A model generated the notes under the pieces. That model was not told where the DNA came from and ran no database searches. It saw only the letters and a list, made by a program, of their open reading frames with translations. This document shows positions 1 through 8,239 of a stretch of 64,000 bases of DNA, in pieces. The stretch is from JABFSA01 sp963827515 (GTDB lineage Bacteria; Acidobacteriota; Vicinamibacteria; Vicinamibacterales; UBA2999). The translations under genes were made by a program, and so were the position numbers. Numbering within the stretch: position 1 is the first letter of the stretch; every line of letters starts with the position of its first letter. The stretch lies in assembly GCA_963827515.1 (NCBI GenBank), contig CAWHBF010000008.1:186001-250000 (forward strand), in the 5' to 3' direction.

Positions 1-1
1 G

Positions 2-595
2 TCCCTTGTCGAGCGGTTCATCAGCGAAGACATGGAGCGACGGCTCGAAAGCCCCTTTCGTGAACGCTCGTACTTCATCCGGCGAGGCGACCGGGCCGGC
101 TTGCTGGAGTCGAGCCGTCATGAAACCGCTCCGGTCGTCAGCGCGACGGTCACGCGTGCGGGTTGGGCAGGTGGCGATTTGGAGGTTGCCGTGACGACGT
201 CTGTCCGCGGCAGGCTTGGTCTCCCTCGTCAGTTGATCTGTCAACTGCTGCGCCGCGATGGCGACGGGGGTTCGGCGTTTCCGATCACTCGACAGGCCGA
301 GGAGACGCGGGACGCCGGGCAACCTGCCCGGTACGAGGGCGTCCTCCCTCATCGCTCGATTCAGGCACTCATCGCAGGCACGTACGACGTGCACGTGGTC
401 AGCGTGTCAGGCCAGGAACGGCTCTCCGGCAGGGCGTGCTGGGGTGAAGGCGTGGCGGTCCCGCGCGAGCGCGCCGGCCTTCGGATCCACGCCACCAGAA
501 ATGGCCAGGTGAGCGTCAAAAAGACTGTCGAAGCAGACCTCGACCTCCGTGCAGTCCTCGGCCGTGTCGCGGGCACGCTCGGATGGCGGCACTAA
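2..595 (+). CDS. C-terminal part of an unrecognised protein, cut by the window edge
   Basis: An open frame runs from the first base of the window to a TAA at 593-595, so only about 197 C-terminal residues are visible. I do not recognise the family. The visible part is soluble in character, with no membrane segment, and contains a stretch around GTYDVHVVSVSGQERLSG that looks like beta-strand structure, followed by a basic tail. It ends 13 bases before the FHA gene and is on the same strand, so it is probably the upstream member of the FHA/SpoIIE signalling operon. Base composition and codon use match the neighbours. Function cannot be assigned from what is visible. Confidence 0.6.
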   Translation, partial: SLVERFISEDMERRLESPFRERSYFIRRGDRAGLLESSRHETAPVVSATVTRAGWAGGDLEVAVTTSVRGRLGLPRQLICQLLRRDGDGGSAFPITRQAEETRDAGQPARYEGVLPHRSIQALIAGTYDVHVVSVSGQERLSGRACWGEGVAVPRERAGLRIHATRNGQVSVKKTVEADLDLRAVLGRVAGTLGWRH

Positions 596-608
596 GCAGG
601 CACACAAC

Positions 609-950
609 ATGGCAGAACCACATCTTCAGATTTCAGACGGGCAAGGACGGCGCACGGTGAAGCTGAATCGGGACCTGTTCCTGATCGGCCGCCGCGGGAC
701 AGCCGATTTGCCGCTCAACAGCGCGGATGTCTCGCGCGAGCATGCCGAGATCGTCCGCGACGGCGACCAGTACCGATTGCGCGACCGTGGGTCCCGGTAC
801 GGAACGTTCGTCAACGGCGAGCAGGTCACCGAGCACACGCTGGCCGCAGGGGACACCATCCGTCTCGGTCGTGTTGGCAGCGTCGAGCTGGTGTTCTCGC
901 TCGACACAGAGGCGTCCGCCCTGCGAAGCTACGTCGTCCGATGTGAGTGA
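609..950 (+). CDS. FHA domain protein, probably the N-terminal part of a split FHA-GAF-SpoIIE phosphatase
   Basis: The 113-residue product is almost entirely a forkhead-associated domain, which binds phosphothreonine peptides. Visible family motifs are the early GRR, the SREHAEI block (about residues 40-46) and the late SRYGTFVNG loop, where the usual Asn before Gly-Thr is Tyr. The ATG at 609 is preferred over the upstream in-frame 549 because the domain starts right after it. The stop TGA at 948-950 overlaps the possible GTG start of the SpoIIE gene by 8 bases. Many related proteins carry FHA, GAF and SpoIIE on one chain, so a one-base indel near 935 may have split a single gene. Two coupled genes is the alternative. 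Confidence 0.8.
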   Translation: MAEPHLQISDGQGRRTVKLNRDLFLIGRRGTADLPLNSADVSREHAEIVRDGDQYRLRDRGSRYGTFVNGEQVTEHTLAAGDTIRLGRVGSVELVFSLDTEASALRSYVVRCE

Positions 951-2238
951 CCTGAGGCAAATGGCGGCCGTCCTGAGCGGGCTGCGTGCCCTGGGATCTG
1001 GTCGGGTGCTCGACGAGGTGCTGACGCTCGTCATGGACTCGGCCATCGAGGTCACCAAGGCCGAGCGCGGCTTCGTCATGCTCGCCGACCAAAAGGACAC
1101 GCTCGAGTTCAAAATCGCGCGCGCGCGCGGCGGCGTCACGCTCTCCGGGAAGTCGTTTGCCACGAGCTCGAAGATTCCGAGGGAAGTGTTCTCAACGGGC
1201 GTCAGTCGCATGGTGGCCGACTTGCTCGACGGCAACATGGCGGCGGATCACGGCGGCACCATCGCGGTGGGCATCCGGCACGTGCAGTGCGTCCCCCTCC
1301 GCGTCTCGGAGCCGGGCGCGGACTCGTCAATCGCCACGACAAAGGTGATCGGAGTGCTCTATCTGGACGGCCGCGAGCGGAATACGATGACGTCTGGCTC
1401 GACAGCGGCGTCGCTCGAAGCCTTCGCGACACAGGCGGCGCTCGCCATCGAAAGTGCGCGGCTGTACGCGGAGTCGGCCGAGAAAGCCCGGAGCGACCGG
1501 GATCTGCGCATTGCCGCCGACATTCAGCGCGCGCTCCTCCCGGAACCCAGACACGATCGGACGACATGCGACCTGGCGGCCGTGTCTCTGCCGTCTCGAA
1601 CGGTCGGCGGCGACTTCTTCGACTACCTGGACATCAACGAGAGCGATTTCGGCTTTGCCCTTGGGGACGTATCGGGCAAGGGAACGCCCGCCGCGCTGCT
1701 CGCGGCCGTGGTCCAAAGCAACTTTGCCGCGCAAGCTCCCGTGAGCACCGATCCCGCGGACACGATGGCGAGGATCAACAAGGCTCTGCTGAGGCGGGCG
1801 ATTGACGCTCGCTTCTCGACGATGTGCTACGGCGTCGTGTCGCCGGATGGGCGCTTCAGCTACTGCAATGCCGGGCAGGAGCCCCCGCTCGTCATCCAGC
1901 GGGACGGAGTCCGATGGCTGGAGACCGGAGGGCCGGTCGTCGGGCTGCTGCCGGTGGCCACCTATGAATACGAAACCCTCTCGCTTTCACCCGGAGACAT
2001 CGTCGTGATCGTCAGCGACGGCGTCACCGAGGCGCGAAGCACCGACAATGACGAGTTCGGACGCGAGCGGCTATTGGAGGCCGTTCAACGCTGTCACGGG
2101 CTGAAATCCGATGCTGTCCTGGATCTCCTGCTCTCGGCGGTCAACCGTTTCGCGGCCGGAGCGCCTCAGGCCGACGACATTACCGCCTTGGTCTTGCGAT
2201 ACAAGGGTCCTGAGCCGGCGGATGGCCAGGCCCACTGA
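943..2238 (+). CDS. GAF domain and SpoIIE-type PP2C serine phosphatase
   Basis: This 431-residue protein has a GAF sensor domain (about residues 15-170, with KAERGFVML) followed by a short coiled linker and a SpoIIE/RsbU PP2C phosphatase domain (about 190-425). The PP2C metal-binding motifs are present: VGGDFFDY, FALGDVSGKG, VSDGVTEA and the terminal ADDITALVL. Proteins of this class dephosphorylate STAS-domain antagonists and so release sigma factors or other partners; the STAS gene lies 107 bases downstream and is the likely substrate. The start is uncertain: GTG 943 overlaps the FHA stop, ATG 961 is a second choice, and the frame stays open upstream, which fits a frameshifted fusion with the FHA gene. 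No RsbW-like kinase is in the window. Confidence 0.85.
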   Translation: MSDLRQMAAVLSGLRALGSGRVLDEVLTLVMDSAIEVTKAERGFVMLADQKDTLEFKIARARGGVTLSGKSFATSSKIPREVFSTGVSRMVADLLDGNMAADHGGTIAVGIRHVQCVPLRVSEPGADSSIATTKVIGVLYLDGRERNTMTSGSTAASLEAFATQAALAIESARLYAESAEKARSDRDLRIAADIQRALLPEPRHDRTTCDLAAVSLPSRTVGGDFFDYLDINESDFGFALGDVSGKGTPAALLAAVVQSNFAAQAPVSTDPADTMARINKALLRRAIDARFSTMCYGVVSPDGRFSYCNAGQEPPLVIQRDGVRWLETGGPVVGLLPVATYEYETLSLSPGDIVVIVSDGVTEARSTDNDEFGRERLLEAVQRCHGLKSDAVLDLLLSAVNRFAAGAPQADDITALVLRYKGPEPADGQAH

Positions 2239-2345
2239 ACCCCGGAGTTGGGTCAAGTTGGCGAACATGAGATAGGATCGGCCGGTTGCCGTGGGCGCAT
2301 CGGCAGCAGACTCTATCTGGTGCAGGATTCATCGAAGGGGGATTC

Positions 2346-2672
2346 ATGAAGCTCGACGAGCGGGAATCAGGCGACGTCACCGTTCTTACGATCACCGGCG
2401 AAATTACGTTGAGCGCCGGCGGGGACGTTCAATTGAAGGACAAGATTCAGAGCCTGCTGCAGCAAGGACACAAGAAGATTCTGCTGGACCTGGGCGGCGT
2501 GTCGTACGTGGATAGCGCCGGCCTTGGACAACTTGTACAGGCGACGGTCACGGCCTCGAAGAACGGCGGAAAGCTCAAGCTGCTGAACTTGACCAAACGG
2601 CTGAACGATCTGCTCGTGGTGACCAAGCTCTCCACGGTGTTCGACATCGTAGAGAAGGAGAGCGATTTCTAA
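2346..2672 (+). CDS. STAS domain anti-sigma factor antagonist (SpoIIAA/RsbV-like)
   Basis: The product of 108 residues is a complete single STAS domain. The signature around the phosphorylatable serine is YVDSAGLGQLVQA (about residues 54-66), preceded by KKILLDLGGV. Proteins of this family bind an anti-sigma kinase when unphosphorylated and are reset by a SpoIIE-type phosphatase, the gene directly upstream. ATG 2346 is chosen because a purine-rich AAGGGG lies a few bases before it and the domain begins immediately; the open frame extends back to 2286 without homology. The protein is cytosolic with no extra domain. The sigma factor or other output it controls is not visible in the window. Confidence 0.9.
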   Translation: MKLDERESGDVTVLTITGEITLSAGGDVQLKDKIQSLLQQGHKKILLDLGGVSYVDSAGLGQLVQATVTASKNGGKLKLLNLTKRLNDLLVVTKLSTVFDIVEKESDF

Positions 2673-2804
2673 GCGCCGAGCTGACGAGCGCACGACGGCC
2701 TGCGCCACGACGCGCAGGCATCAGCCCACCCCACATTACGAGAGCCACCGGCGTCCGCCCCAGACGCGTCAGACGCTCCTCGTCTACCAGGAAAGGATTC
2801 CCAC

Positions 2805-3134
2805 GTGAGCCATTACCACGATTCGGATGACCGCAAGTTACTCCGCGAGTTCAAACATCTCGCCCCCACCGAGTTCAAGGGATTCCTCGAACTCGACGCG
2901 ATCGTCGGACGCGACGACGGCAAGATCCCGCGCAAGTACCGCGAGCTCATGGCGATCGCCCTGTCGTGCACGACGCAGTGTCCGTACTGCCTCGACCATC
3001 ACACCAAGAAGGCCAAGGAGGCGGGTGCGACTCGAGAAGAAGTCGCCGAGTCGGTCATGATCGCGGCCGCGCTGCGCGCCGGCGCGGCGGCGACACTTGG
3101 CGGGCTCACGCTCAAACTTTTCGACCGCGAGTAG
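2805..3134 (+). CDS. Carboxymuconolactone decarboxylase / AhpD-like protein
   Basis: The 109-residue protein shows the AhpD-like core: RKYRELMAIALS, then the redox pair in CPYCLDHHTKKA (about residues 59-70), then an alanine-rich helix. AhpD-type proteins use the CxxC pair and the nearby His in peroxide or alkylhydroperoxide chemistry, often as adaptors to peroxiredoxins. The CxxC and the following HH are intact, so a redox role is more likely than lactone decarboxylation. The start is a GTG at 2805 with a good ribosome site AGGAAAGG about seven bases upstream. It lies 132 bases after the STAS gene on the same strand, in its own transcription unit or at the end of that operon. Confidence 0.88.
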   Translation: MSHYHDSDDRKLLREFKHLAPTEFKGFLELDAIVGRDDGKIPRKYRELMAIALSCTTQCPYCLDHHTKKAKEAGATREEVAESVMIAAALRAGAAATLGGLTLKLFDRE

Positions 3135-3205
3135 GCCTCCATACGCTGTCCGGGCGCCACGTGATGGAACTGCGACGCCCGGACAAGGCCCGGGTCGAGC
3201 GATGA

Positions 3206-3706
3206 TCAGGCCTGAGGACGCGCCTGGTCAGGCCCCCGCTGACGAGGGCGGGCGAGCCGCTCCTTCATTCGCGCCTCGCGATCGGCACGAATCTTCTGGA
3301 GCCGCTCCTGCTGGTCCGTCGTCAGCAGTCCGTAGATCTCGCCTTGCAGGCGAGCCTGCTGCACCGCGAGATCCGCCTCGACCTCCGCCATCGCCGCCAT
3401 GGCGGCCCGGACGGCCGGCTCGCTGAACGGAATGGCGTCCATCGCCTGGCGCTGGGCCTGACGCGCCGACTGCGCCCGCTCGACGAGTGTGCGCGTAGCT
3501 TCGCGATGTTGCTGCACGAGCTGTTGGGCCTGTTCGCGCTGCGCCTCTGTCAGCTCGAGCTCGCGTAGCGGCAGTCCGCCCCCGATTCCAGGCCCGCCTC
3601 CTCCCGGCCCCCGCGGTCCAGGCGCTTGCGAGAACAACTTCGCGCCGCCGGCCGCCACCAGCACGACCACCGTACTCAGCACCAGAATATGAACATGACG
3701 AACCAT
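3206..3706 (-). CDS. Spy/CpxP-like periplasmic protein
   Basis: The 166-residue protein has a signal peptide (about residues 1-27, ending near LFSQA), a Gly/Pro-rich linker, and a highly charged, Gln-rich helical body with two LTxxQ-type motifs, LTEAQREQ and LTTDQQERLQ. These are the signature of the Spy/CpxP family of periplasmic chaperones and stress sensors. An AGGAGG ribosome site lies about eight bases before the ATG at 3706. It is divergent from the response regulator and kinase pair at 4011-6346, the arrangement seen for cpxP with cpxRA, so it is probably a target or feedback inhibitor of that system. The tail is Pro/Arg/Gln-rich and presumably disordered. Confidence 0.85.
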   Translation of the reverse strand: MVRHVHILVLSTVVVLVAAGGAKLFSQAPGPRGPGGGGPGIGGGLPLRELELTEAQREQAQQLVQQHREATRTLVERAQSARQAQRQAMDAIPFSEPAVRAAMAAMAEVEADLAVQQARLQGEIYGLLTTDQQERLQKIRADREARMKERLARPRQRGPDQARPQA

Positions 3707-3744
3707 GATGTGACCTCCTGCTTTCTTGACGTCGTATGCGCGTC

Positions 3745-3845
3745 CTAGAGCTTTACGATTCCGCGTAGAGCGGAGGCCTTAGGCGACTCCGCGGAGCACG
3801 CGCACGCTGAAGCGTGCGCTCTACGGCGAAATGCAAATCGCTCTG
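3745..3845. repeat. Dispersed palindromic repeat, copy 1
   Basis: A roughly 100-bp intergenic element with CTAGAGC at the left end and CGCTCTG at the right end. It contains GCGTAGAGCGGAGGC, a GCACGCTGAAGCGTGC hairpin and GCTCTACGGCGAAATGC. The same blocks recur at 35934-36027 (inverted), 51726-51775 (partial), 58565-58665 and 62577-62719. The outer ends are imperfect inverted repeats, giving a REP/MITE-like unit with no coding capacity. It lies between the divergent Spy-like and response regulator genes. Confidence 0.75.
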
Positions 3846-4010
3846 CTTTCATGTGGTGATTGAATCCGATCGATGTGGCCGACGTGTGGTGCGGCTGTGA
3901 CATTTCATGGGCTGAGGTGAACATGCCACTGTGGCGCTTGAATGCCACTGTCATCGTTTCTTCACAGATCCGCCACCAGGGCACCATCCGAAAGGTGTGG
4001 AATAGCTCTG

Positions 4011-4784
4011 ATGCCGCTTTACTCATCAACGGGGTACACTGACGCGCCAGCGCTACCCGTGGAGGCCGTCACACCATCTCGCCCGACCGTACTCGTCGTG
4101 GAAGACGAGGCGAACATCCGTGAGCTCGTCTGCCTGCATCTCGACCTCGAGAACTTCGCGTACGTGCAGGCGGCGCAAGGCGACATCGCTCTAAAACTGG
4201 CCAGGGAACAACGCTTCGACCTCGTCATCCTCGACCTGATGCTGCCGGGGCTCGATGGCGTGACGGTCTGTCGCGCGATCCGGAGAGCCTCGAAGAACAC
4301 CGACGTGCCGATCCTGATGCTCACGGCACGACGCGAGGAGTCGGACAAGGTGGTCGGTCTCGACGGCGGGGCCGACGACTACCTCACGAAGCCGTTCGGT
4401 GTGCGAGAACTGATGGCGCGGGTACGCGCATTGCTGCGCCGAGGCCCTGGCAAGCCGTCAGTGGGCGCTGCGGACGCCAGCCGAGCGCTCGTCTACAAGC
4501 ACATCGAGTTGGATCCGGCCCGTCGGAAGGTTATCGTCAGCGGCCGGAACGTGGAGCTGACGACGAACGAGTTTCAGCTGCTCTACGTACTGCTGAGCCA
4601 CGCCGGCATCGTGTTCAGCCGTGACGCGCTGCTCAACAAGGTCTGGAAGGATGAGGCGTTCGTCACGCCCAGAAGCGTTGACACACTCATCAAGCGGCTG
4701 CGGAAAAAAATCGAAGCCAACCCCGCGGAGCCCGCGGTGATACTCACCGTCTGGGGCGGCGGCTACAAGGCGGCCGATGTCTGA
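4011..4784 (+). CDS. OmpR/PhoB-family response regulator
   Basis: The 257-residue protein has a receiver domain (about residues 25-140) with the acidic pair VVEDE, phosphoacceptor region VILDLMLPGLDG, the Thr in LMLTARR and the Lys in YLTKPFG. It is followed by a winged-helix DNA-binding domain (about 160-255) with ELTTNEFQLLYVLL, SVDTLIKRLRKKI and the terminal GGGYK. Such proteins are phosphorylated by a partner histidine kinase and bind direct repeats. The ATG at 4011 is preferred because the frame upstream to 3942 has no family similarity. Its stop overlaps the start of the kinase gene by eight bases, so the pair is translationally coupled. The likely target is the divergent Spy-like gene. 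Confidence 0.9.
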   Translation: MPLYSSTGYTDAPALPVEAVTPSRPTVLVVEDEANIRELVCLHLDLENFAYVQAAQGDIALKLAREQRFDLVILDLMLPGLDGVTVCRAIRRASKNTDVPILMLTARREESDKVVGLDGGADDYLTKPFGVRELMARVRALLRRGPGKPSVGAADASRALVYKHIELDPARRKVIVSGRNVELTTNEFQLLYVLLSHAGIVFSRDALLNKVWKDEAFVTPRSVDTLIKRLRKKIEANPAEPAVILTVWGGGYKAADV

Positions 4785-6346
4785 TCTCCGCTGGTACCGC
4801 AGCCTGTACTGGCGTATCGGCCTGGGACTGTTCGCCTTTCTGGCCCTGATGCTGGCCGCCCAGGGCGCCTTGTTCCTGTGGATCACCGATCGCATCGCCG
4901 GTTCGATGCCCGCAAGCAGTCCTCAGCGCCTTGCGGAGCTGGTGTCGTCCGACATCAGCGTGGCACTCTCCGACGACCCCACCCTCGATCTGACGGAATA
5001 CGTCCGCGCGCAGTACGGCCACGTATTTCAGGCGTTCGTGGTCACCATGCGGGACGGGCGTACCGTCACCAACGACGAGGACGTTCCCGAGGGCCTGCTC
5101 GACAACTTGCGCGCCGACGCCGAACGACGGTTTGAGTTCCCGCTTCGGCGATTCCCGCCGCGCGAATTCGGTCGTGGCGCAGGATTCCCCGGCCGAGGCG
5201 GCGGGCCTCGCGGAGAAGGGTTTCCGCGGCGTTCACGGTTTCCAGACGGGTCGCCCGAGTCCGCCGCCGCCGACCCGAGCGATCGCGAAGGCCCCAATCG
5301 CCCGCTGGTGCCTCGCGGCAACCTCGCACCCATCATCGTGGGCAATGCACTGGTCGGCGAAGTGGCCGTTATCGCCGGGGGACCTCCGCTTTCGCGCATC
5401 GCCCGCGAGCTCGGCCCGACGATGGGCGTCGTGGGCGGCGGCATTCTGGCGGTTGGGGTCGCGCTGATCGCGTTCGTGGTCTTCGGCCCCGTGCGCCGTC
5501 GCTTGAAGCACGTGCAAGATGCGACGGAGCGACTGGGCCAGGGCGACCTGCAGGCACGTGCACCGGAACAGGGGGGGGACGAAGTGGCGGCGGTCGCCAG
5601 CTCGTTCAATCGCATGGCGGCGGAGCTGGCCGCGCGAGCCGACGCGCTCCAGTCATCGGATCGAACCCGGCGCCAACTTCTGGCGGACGTGTCGCACGAG
5701 CTGAATACACCGCTCACGGCGATGCGCGGCTACCTCGAAACCCTCTCGATGCCCGACGTGAGTATCGACGCCGCCACGCGACAGCGGTATCTCGGCATCG
5801 TCACGGAGGAATCGTACCGGCTGGAGCGGATCGTCGGCGACCTGCTCGATCTCGCTCGACTCGAAGGCGGAGGCACGGCCATGCGCCGGACCATCGTCGA
5901 CGTGCCCGCGCTTTTCGAGCGCGTTGCGAAGCGGCACGAGCGAGAGATGGCGGACCGCAACGTTCGGCTCGTTCTTAGAGGTCGCGGCCGGCGCCGGAAA
6001 CGATCGCCGGCGACCCGGACCGCCTCGAACAGGCGGTGCAGAACCTCGCGGCCAACGCCCTGCGTCACACGCCGGACGGCGGTTCCGTCCACTTGTCGGC
6101 CGACGCGCGTCGACACCAGCCGTCCGCCTGCGCGTCAGCGACACGGGGCCAGGGATCGCGCCCGAGCACCTGCCGAAAATCTTCGACCGGTTCTACAAGG
6201 TCGACGTCTCGCGGAAGGCGGCCGGCGGCAGCGGTCTCGGGCTGTCGATCGCGAAGGCCATCGTGGAGCGCCACGGCGGCACGATCACCGCCAGCAACGA
6301 CAACGGCGCGGTCTTCGAGATCCTCCTGCCAGCCAAACCCGTCTGA
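4777..6346 (+). pseudogene. Sensor histidine kinase, Cpx/BaeS-like layout, two frameshifts
   Basis: The reading frame gives a membrane segment (about residues 8-33), an extracytoplasmic region rich in Gly, Arg, Phe and Pro (about 120-165), a second membrane segment (about 211-238), a HAMP linker and a HisKA domain with SHELNTPLTA (His about residue 307). The ATPase part is present but in other frames: the N-box region NLAANALRHTPDGG from about 6036, then SDTGPGIAPEHLPKIFDR and GGSGLGLSIAKAIVERHGG up to the stop at 6344-6346. Frame changes fall near 5980 and 6110, each equivalent to one lost base. All catalytic boxes survive, so sequencing error is more likely than decay. It is the partner of the upstream regulator. 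Confidence 0.82.
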
Positions 6347-6353
6347 CCCCACA

Positions 6354-6430
6354 GGCCACAGAGTCACGGAGACACAGAAAACGATCAGGACTAAAACCTG
6401 ATATCTCCGTGCCTCTGTGTCTCTGTGGCC
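6354..6430. terminator. Inverted repeat between convergent genes, probable bidirectional terminator
   Basis: GGCCACAGAG at 6354-6363 is perfectly complementary to CTCTGTGGCC at 6421-6430, and the arms continue imperfectly through CACGGAG / CTCCGTG. A second small hairpin, ATCAGG / CCTGAT, sits in the loop. It lies in the 103-bp gap between the convergent kinase and porin genes, where a two-way terminator would be expected. There is no clean T-tract, so it could also be a dispersed palindrome. Confidence 0.5.
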
Positions 6431-6449
6431 CGTACAGGTGAAGAAGCCG

Positions 6450-7577
6450 CTAGGGCAGCTCAATCTGGAGCCGCGTACCCACCACGAAGTAGGCTCGCTG
6501 CTCCGGAGCATTGGGAGCAGACCTGGGCTCGGAGAACCATTCGGCGCCGGCGTTCCCGAGCAAGCGGAGCCACGGCGTCACGCGCCAGGATCCGCCCAGC
6601 GTCACGGCGTGCATCCCCCGGGCGCGGACGTCAGTCGCTCGCGGTCGCACGCTGTCGGCAGTAGTCTTCGGTCCGATGTCGTCGAACGTCATGTAATCGT
6701 GGCCAAAGACGATGTCGCGCCCGCGGGCGAAGCGCCACCGCGCCGTGAGGTTTGTCCCCAGCCCAACGATCGCCGGAAGATCCTCATAGTCCAGACCTTG
6801 CTCATGGCGTTCGTCGCGGACGCGCAGCGCTTCAACGGTGAACTGCCATGCGCCAAGAGTCCATTCGACGTCTCCTCCAACCCGGTCCCGGCGCCCCTGC
6901 ACATAGACGTCTTCATAGAAGCGGTAGCCGGACGGTGAGCGCCCGTTGAGTCCGTTCTCGGGACCGCTGTCGAGCGAAGAGAGCCTTCCGGCGCTCCCGT
7001 AGGCTGCGACGATGAGATTGCCGGTCGGTTCCCATTCGACACGGCCAGCCGCGGTGGCGCCTGCCCGGTCGTTTTCACCGTTGGCGTCTCCTGCGAAAAG
7101 CCCCACGTGGTAGTCGACGCGCGGGCCCAGACGGCCGAGGAGGCTCGCACCTACATCACGCGTGGCGGCCAGCGAGGTGGCGAGCGCCGCCCGCTCGAGA
7201 AAGTCCATGTTACGAGCAGACGTCTGGTACGCGCGGCTACCGGGCAGCTTGAACTGGCCCGCACGAACCCGATACGCCCCTACGCGAATCTGCGCGTATG
7301 CATCCTTGACAAGAACTCCGTCGTCGTCGAGCGGGTCGATGCTGAACTCGAACGACCACGGGCGCCAGGACCCTTCAACTCCCGCGCGAAGACGCCTGAT
7401 CTCCACCGTGTCCCGATTCAAGCGTCCAGTGCCAGGGCTGACCGCCCAGTCAGGGAAGGAGCGGACATCGAGTTGCACATACCCCGTCGGCGTCAGCTCG
7501 AATTCCCCGGCCGGCTGCTGCGCAACCGCCACCGACGGCCAGAGCCCTGCGAGCAGCAGAGCGGTGGCTCGAGTCAT
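6450..7577 (-). CDS. Phosphate-selective-type outer-membrane porin (OprP/OprO-like)
   Basis: The 375-residue product has a signal peptide (about residues 1-19, cleavage near VAVAQ) and then a pattern of alternating beta strands ending in LQIELP. Family-like features are the early GYVQLDVRSF, RRLRAGVEGSW, FEFSIDPLDDDGVLVKDAYA, then RVRAGQFKLPGSR and ATRDVGASLLG. Trimeric porins of this group carry anions such as phosphate or polyphosphate across the outer membrane. The ATG at 7577 overlaps the stop of the DUF4956 gene in the sequence TGATG, so the two are translationally coupled and the porin is the last gene of the CotH-VTC-DUF4956 operon. The substrate is inferred from that context, not shown. 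Confidence 0.83.
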   Translation of the reverse strand: MTRATALLLAGLWPSVAVAQQPAGEFELTPTGYVQLDVRSFPDWAVSPGTGRLNRDTVEIRRLRAGVEGSWRPWSFEFSIDPLDDDGVLVKDAYAQIRVGAYRVRAGQFKLPGSRAYQTSARNMDFLERAALATSLAATRDVGASLLGRLGPRVDYHVGLFAGDANGENDRAGATAAGRVEWEPTGNLIVAAYGSAGRLSSLDSGPENGLNGRSPSGYRFYEDVYVQGRRDRVGGDVEWTLGAWQFTVEALRVRDERHEQGLDYEDLPAIVGLGTNLTARWRFARGRDIVFGHDYMTFDDIGPKTTADSVRPRATDVRARGMHAVTLGGSWRVTPWLRLLGNAGAEWFSEPRSAPNAPEQRAYFVVGTRLQIELP

Positions 7578-8239
7578 CACCCGACCACCATGCTGTCCGG
7601 TCCATCGAGCGTAACAAGTAACGTGTCGTCTATGCCCGCCATCGCATTCATCGCCTGCACCAGGGCGACCTTGCCGCCAGGCTCTTTCAGCCTCACCTGA
7701 TACGCGTGCTCCTGCGTCGCGTCGGTGGACTGGCGCACCCGTATTAGATCGAACGAGTGACAATGAACCCGCAGAGCCATGCCGATCGTCTCGGGCTCGT
7801 GAGATACCGTGGTCCTTAATGAGAGGATGGCATCGAATGTCTCCGATTTCGCGAACCAGGGACGCGACACAAGCACGGTGGCCGCGAGAAAGACCGTCGT
7901 GCCGCCGACGGCCACGGCCCACGCGTACGAACCGGCCGCCACACCGGTCGCCAGTGCCGCGAAGGCGAAGATCAGATCGCGCGGATCCTTCAAGTCGCTG
8001 CGGAACCGAATGACGGTCAGCGCCCCGACGAGCCCAATGCCGCGGGCGATGCTGTCGCCGATGGACAGCACGATCATGGCCGACACGATCCCGGCCATTG
8101 CGAGGGTCTGCGCGAACACTCGCATGTTCGGCACATCCCGGTGAAGGCTGGCGTAGACGAGCGCGACGGCCCCCGACAGCAGAAAGGCCGCAAGGAGAGC
8201 GGTCAGCGGCAGGACCGATTGAACGACGATCTCACTCAT
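7577..8239 (-). CDS. DUF4956 membrane protein
   Basis: The 220-residue protein has about four hydrophobic segments in its first 130 residues, then a soluble C-terminal domain. The family signature is clear: SIARGIGLVGALTVIRFR and LKDPRDLIFAFAALATG, with the conserved Arg-Phe-Arg and Asp-Pro-Arg in a cytoplasmic loop. DUF4956 proteins have no established biochemical activity but occur again and again beside VTC-domain and CotH genes, as here, which suggests a membrane partner in polyphosphate synthesis or translocation. Its start overlaps the VTC stop by four bases (ATGA) and its stop overlaps the porin start by one base. Confidence 0.88.
   Translation of the reverse strand: MSEIVVQSVLPLTALLAAFLLSGAVALVYASLHRDVPNMRVFAQTLAMAGIVSAMIVLSIGDSIARGIGLVGALTVIRFRSDLKDPRDLIFAFAALATGVAAGSYAWAVAVGGTTVFLAATVLVSRPWFAKSETFDAILSLRTTVSHEPETIGMALRVHCHSFDLIRVRQSTDATQEHAYQVRLKEPGGKVALVQAMNAMAGIDDTLLVTLDGPDSMVVG

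Noticed and set aside
3923..3951. Direct repeat ATGCCACTGT as regulator operator
   Set aside because: The 19-base spacing and single occurrence are not enough to call an operator; mentioned only with the Cpx-like finding.
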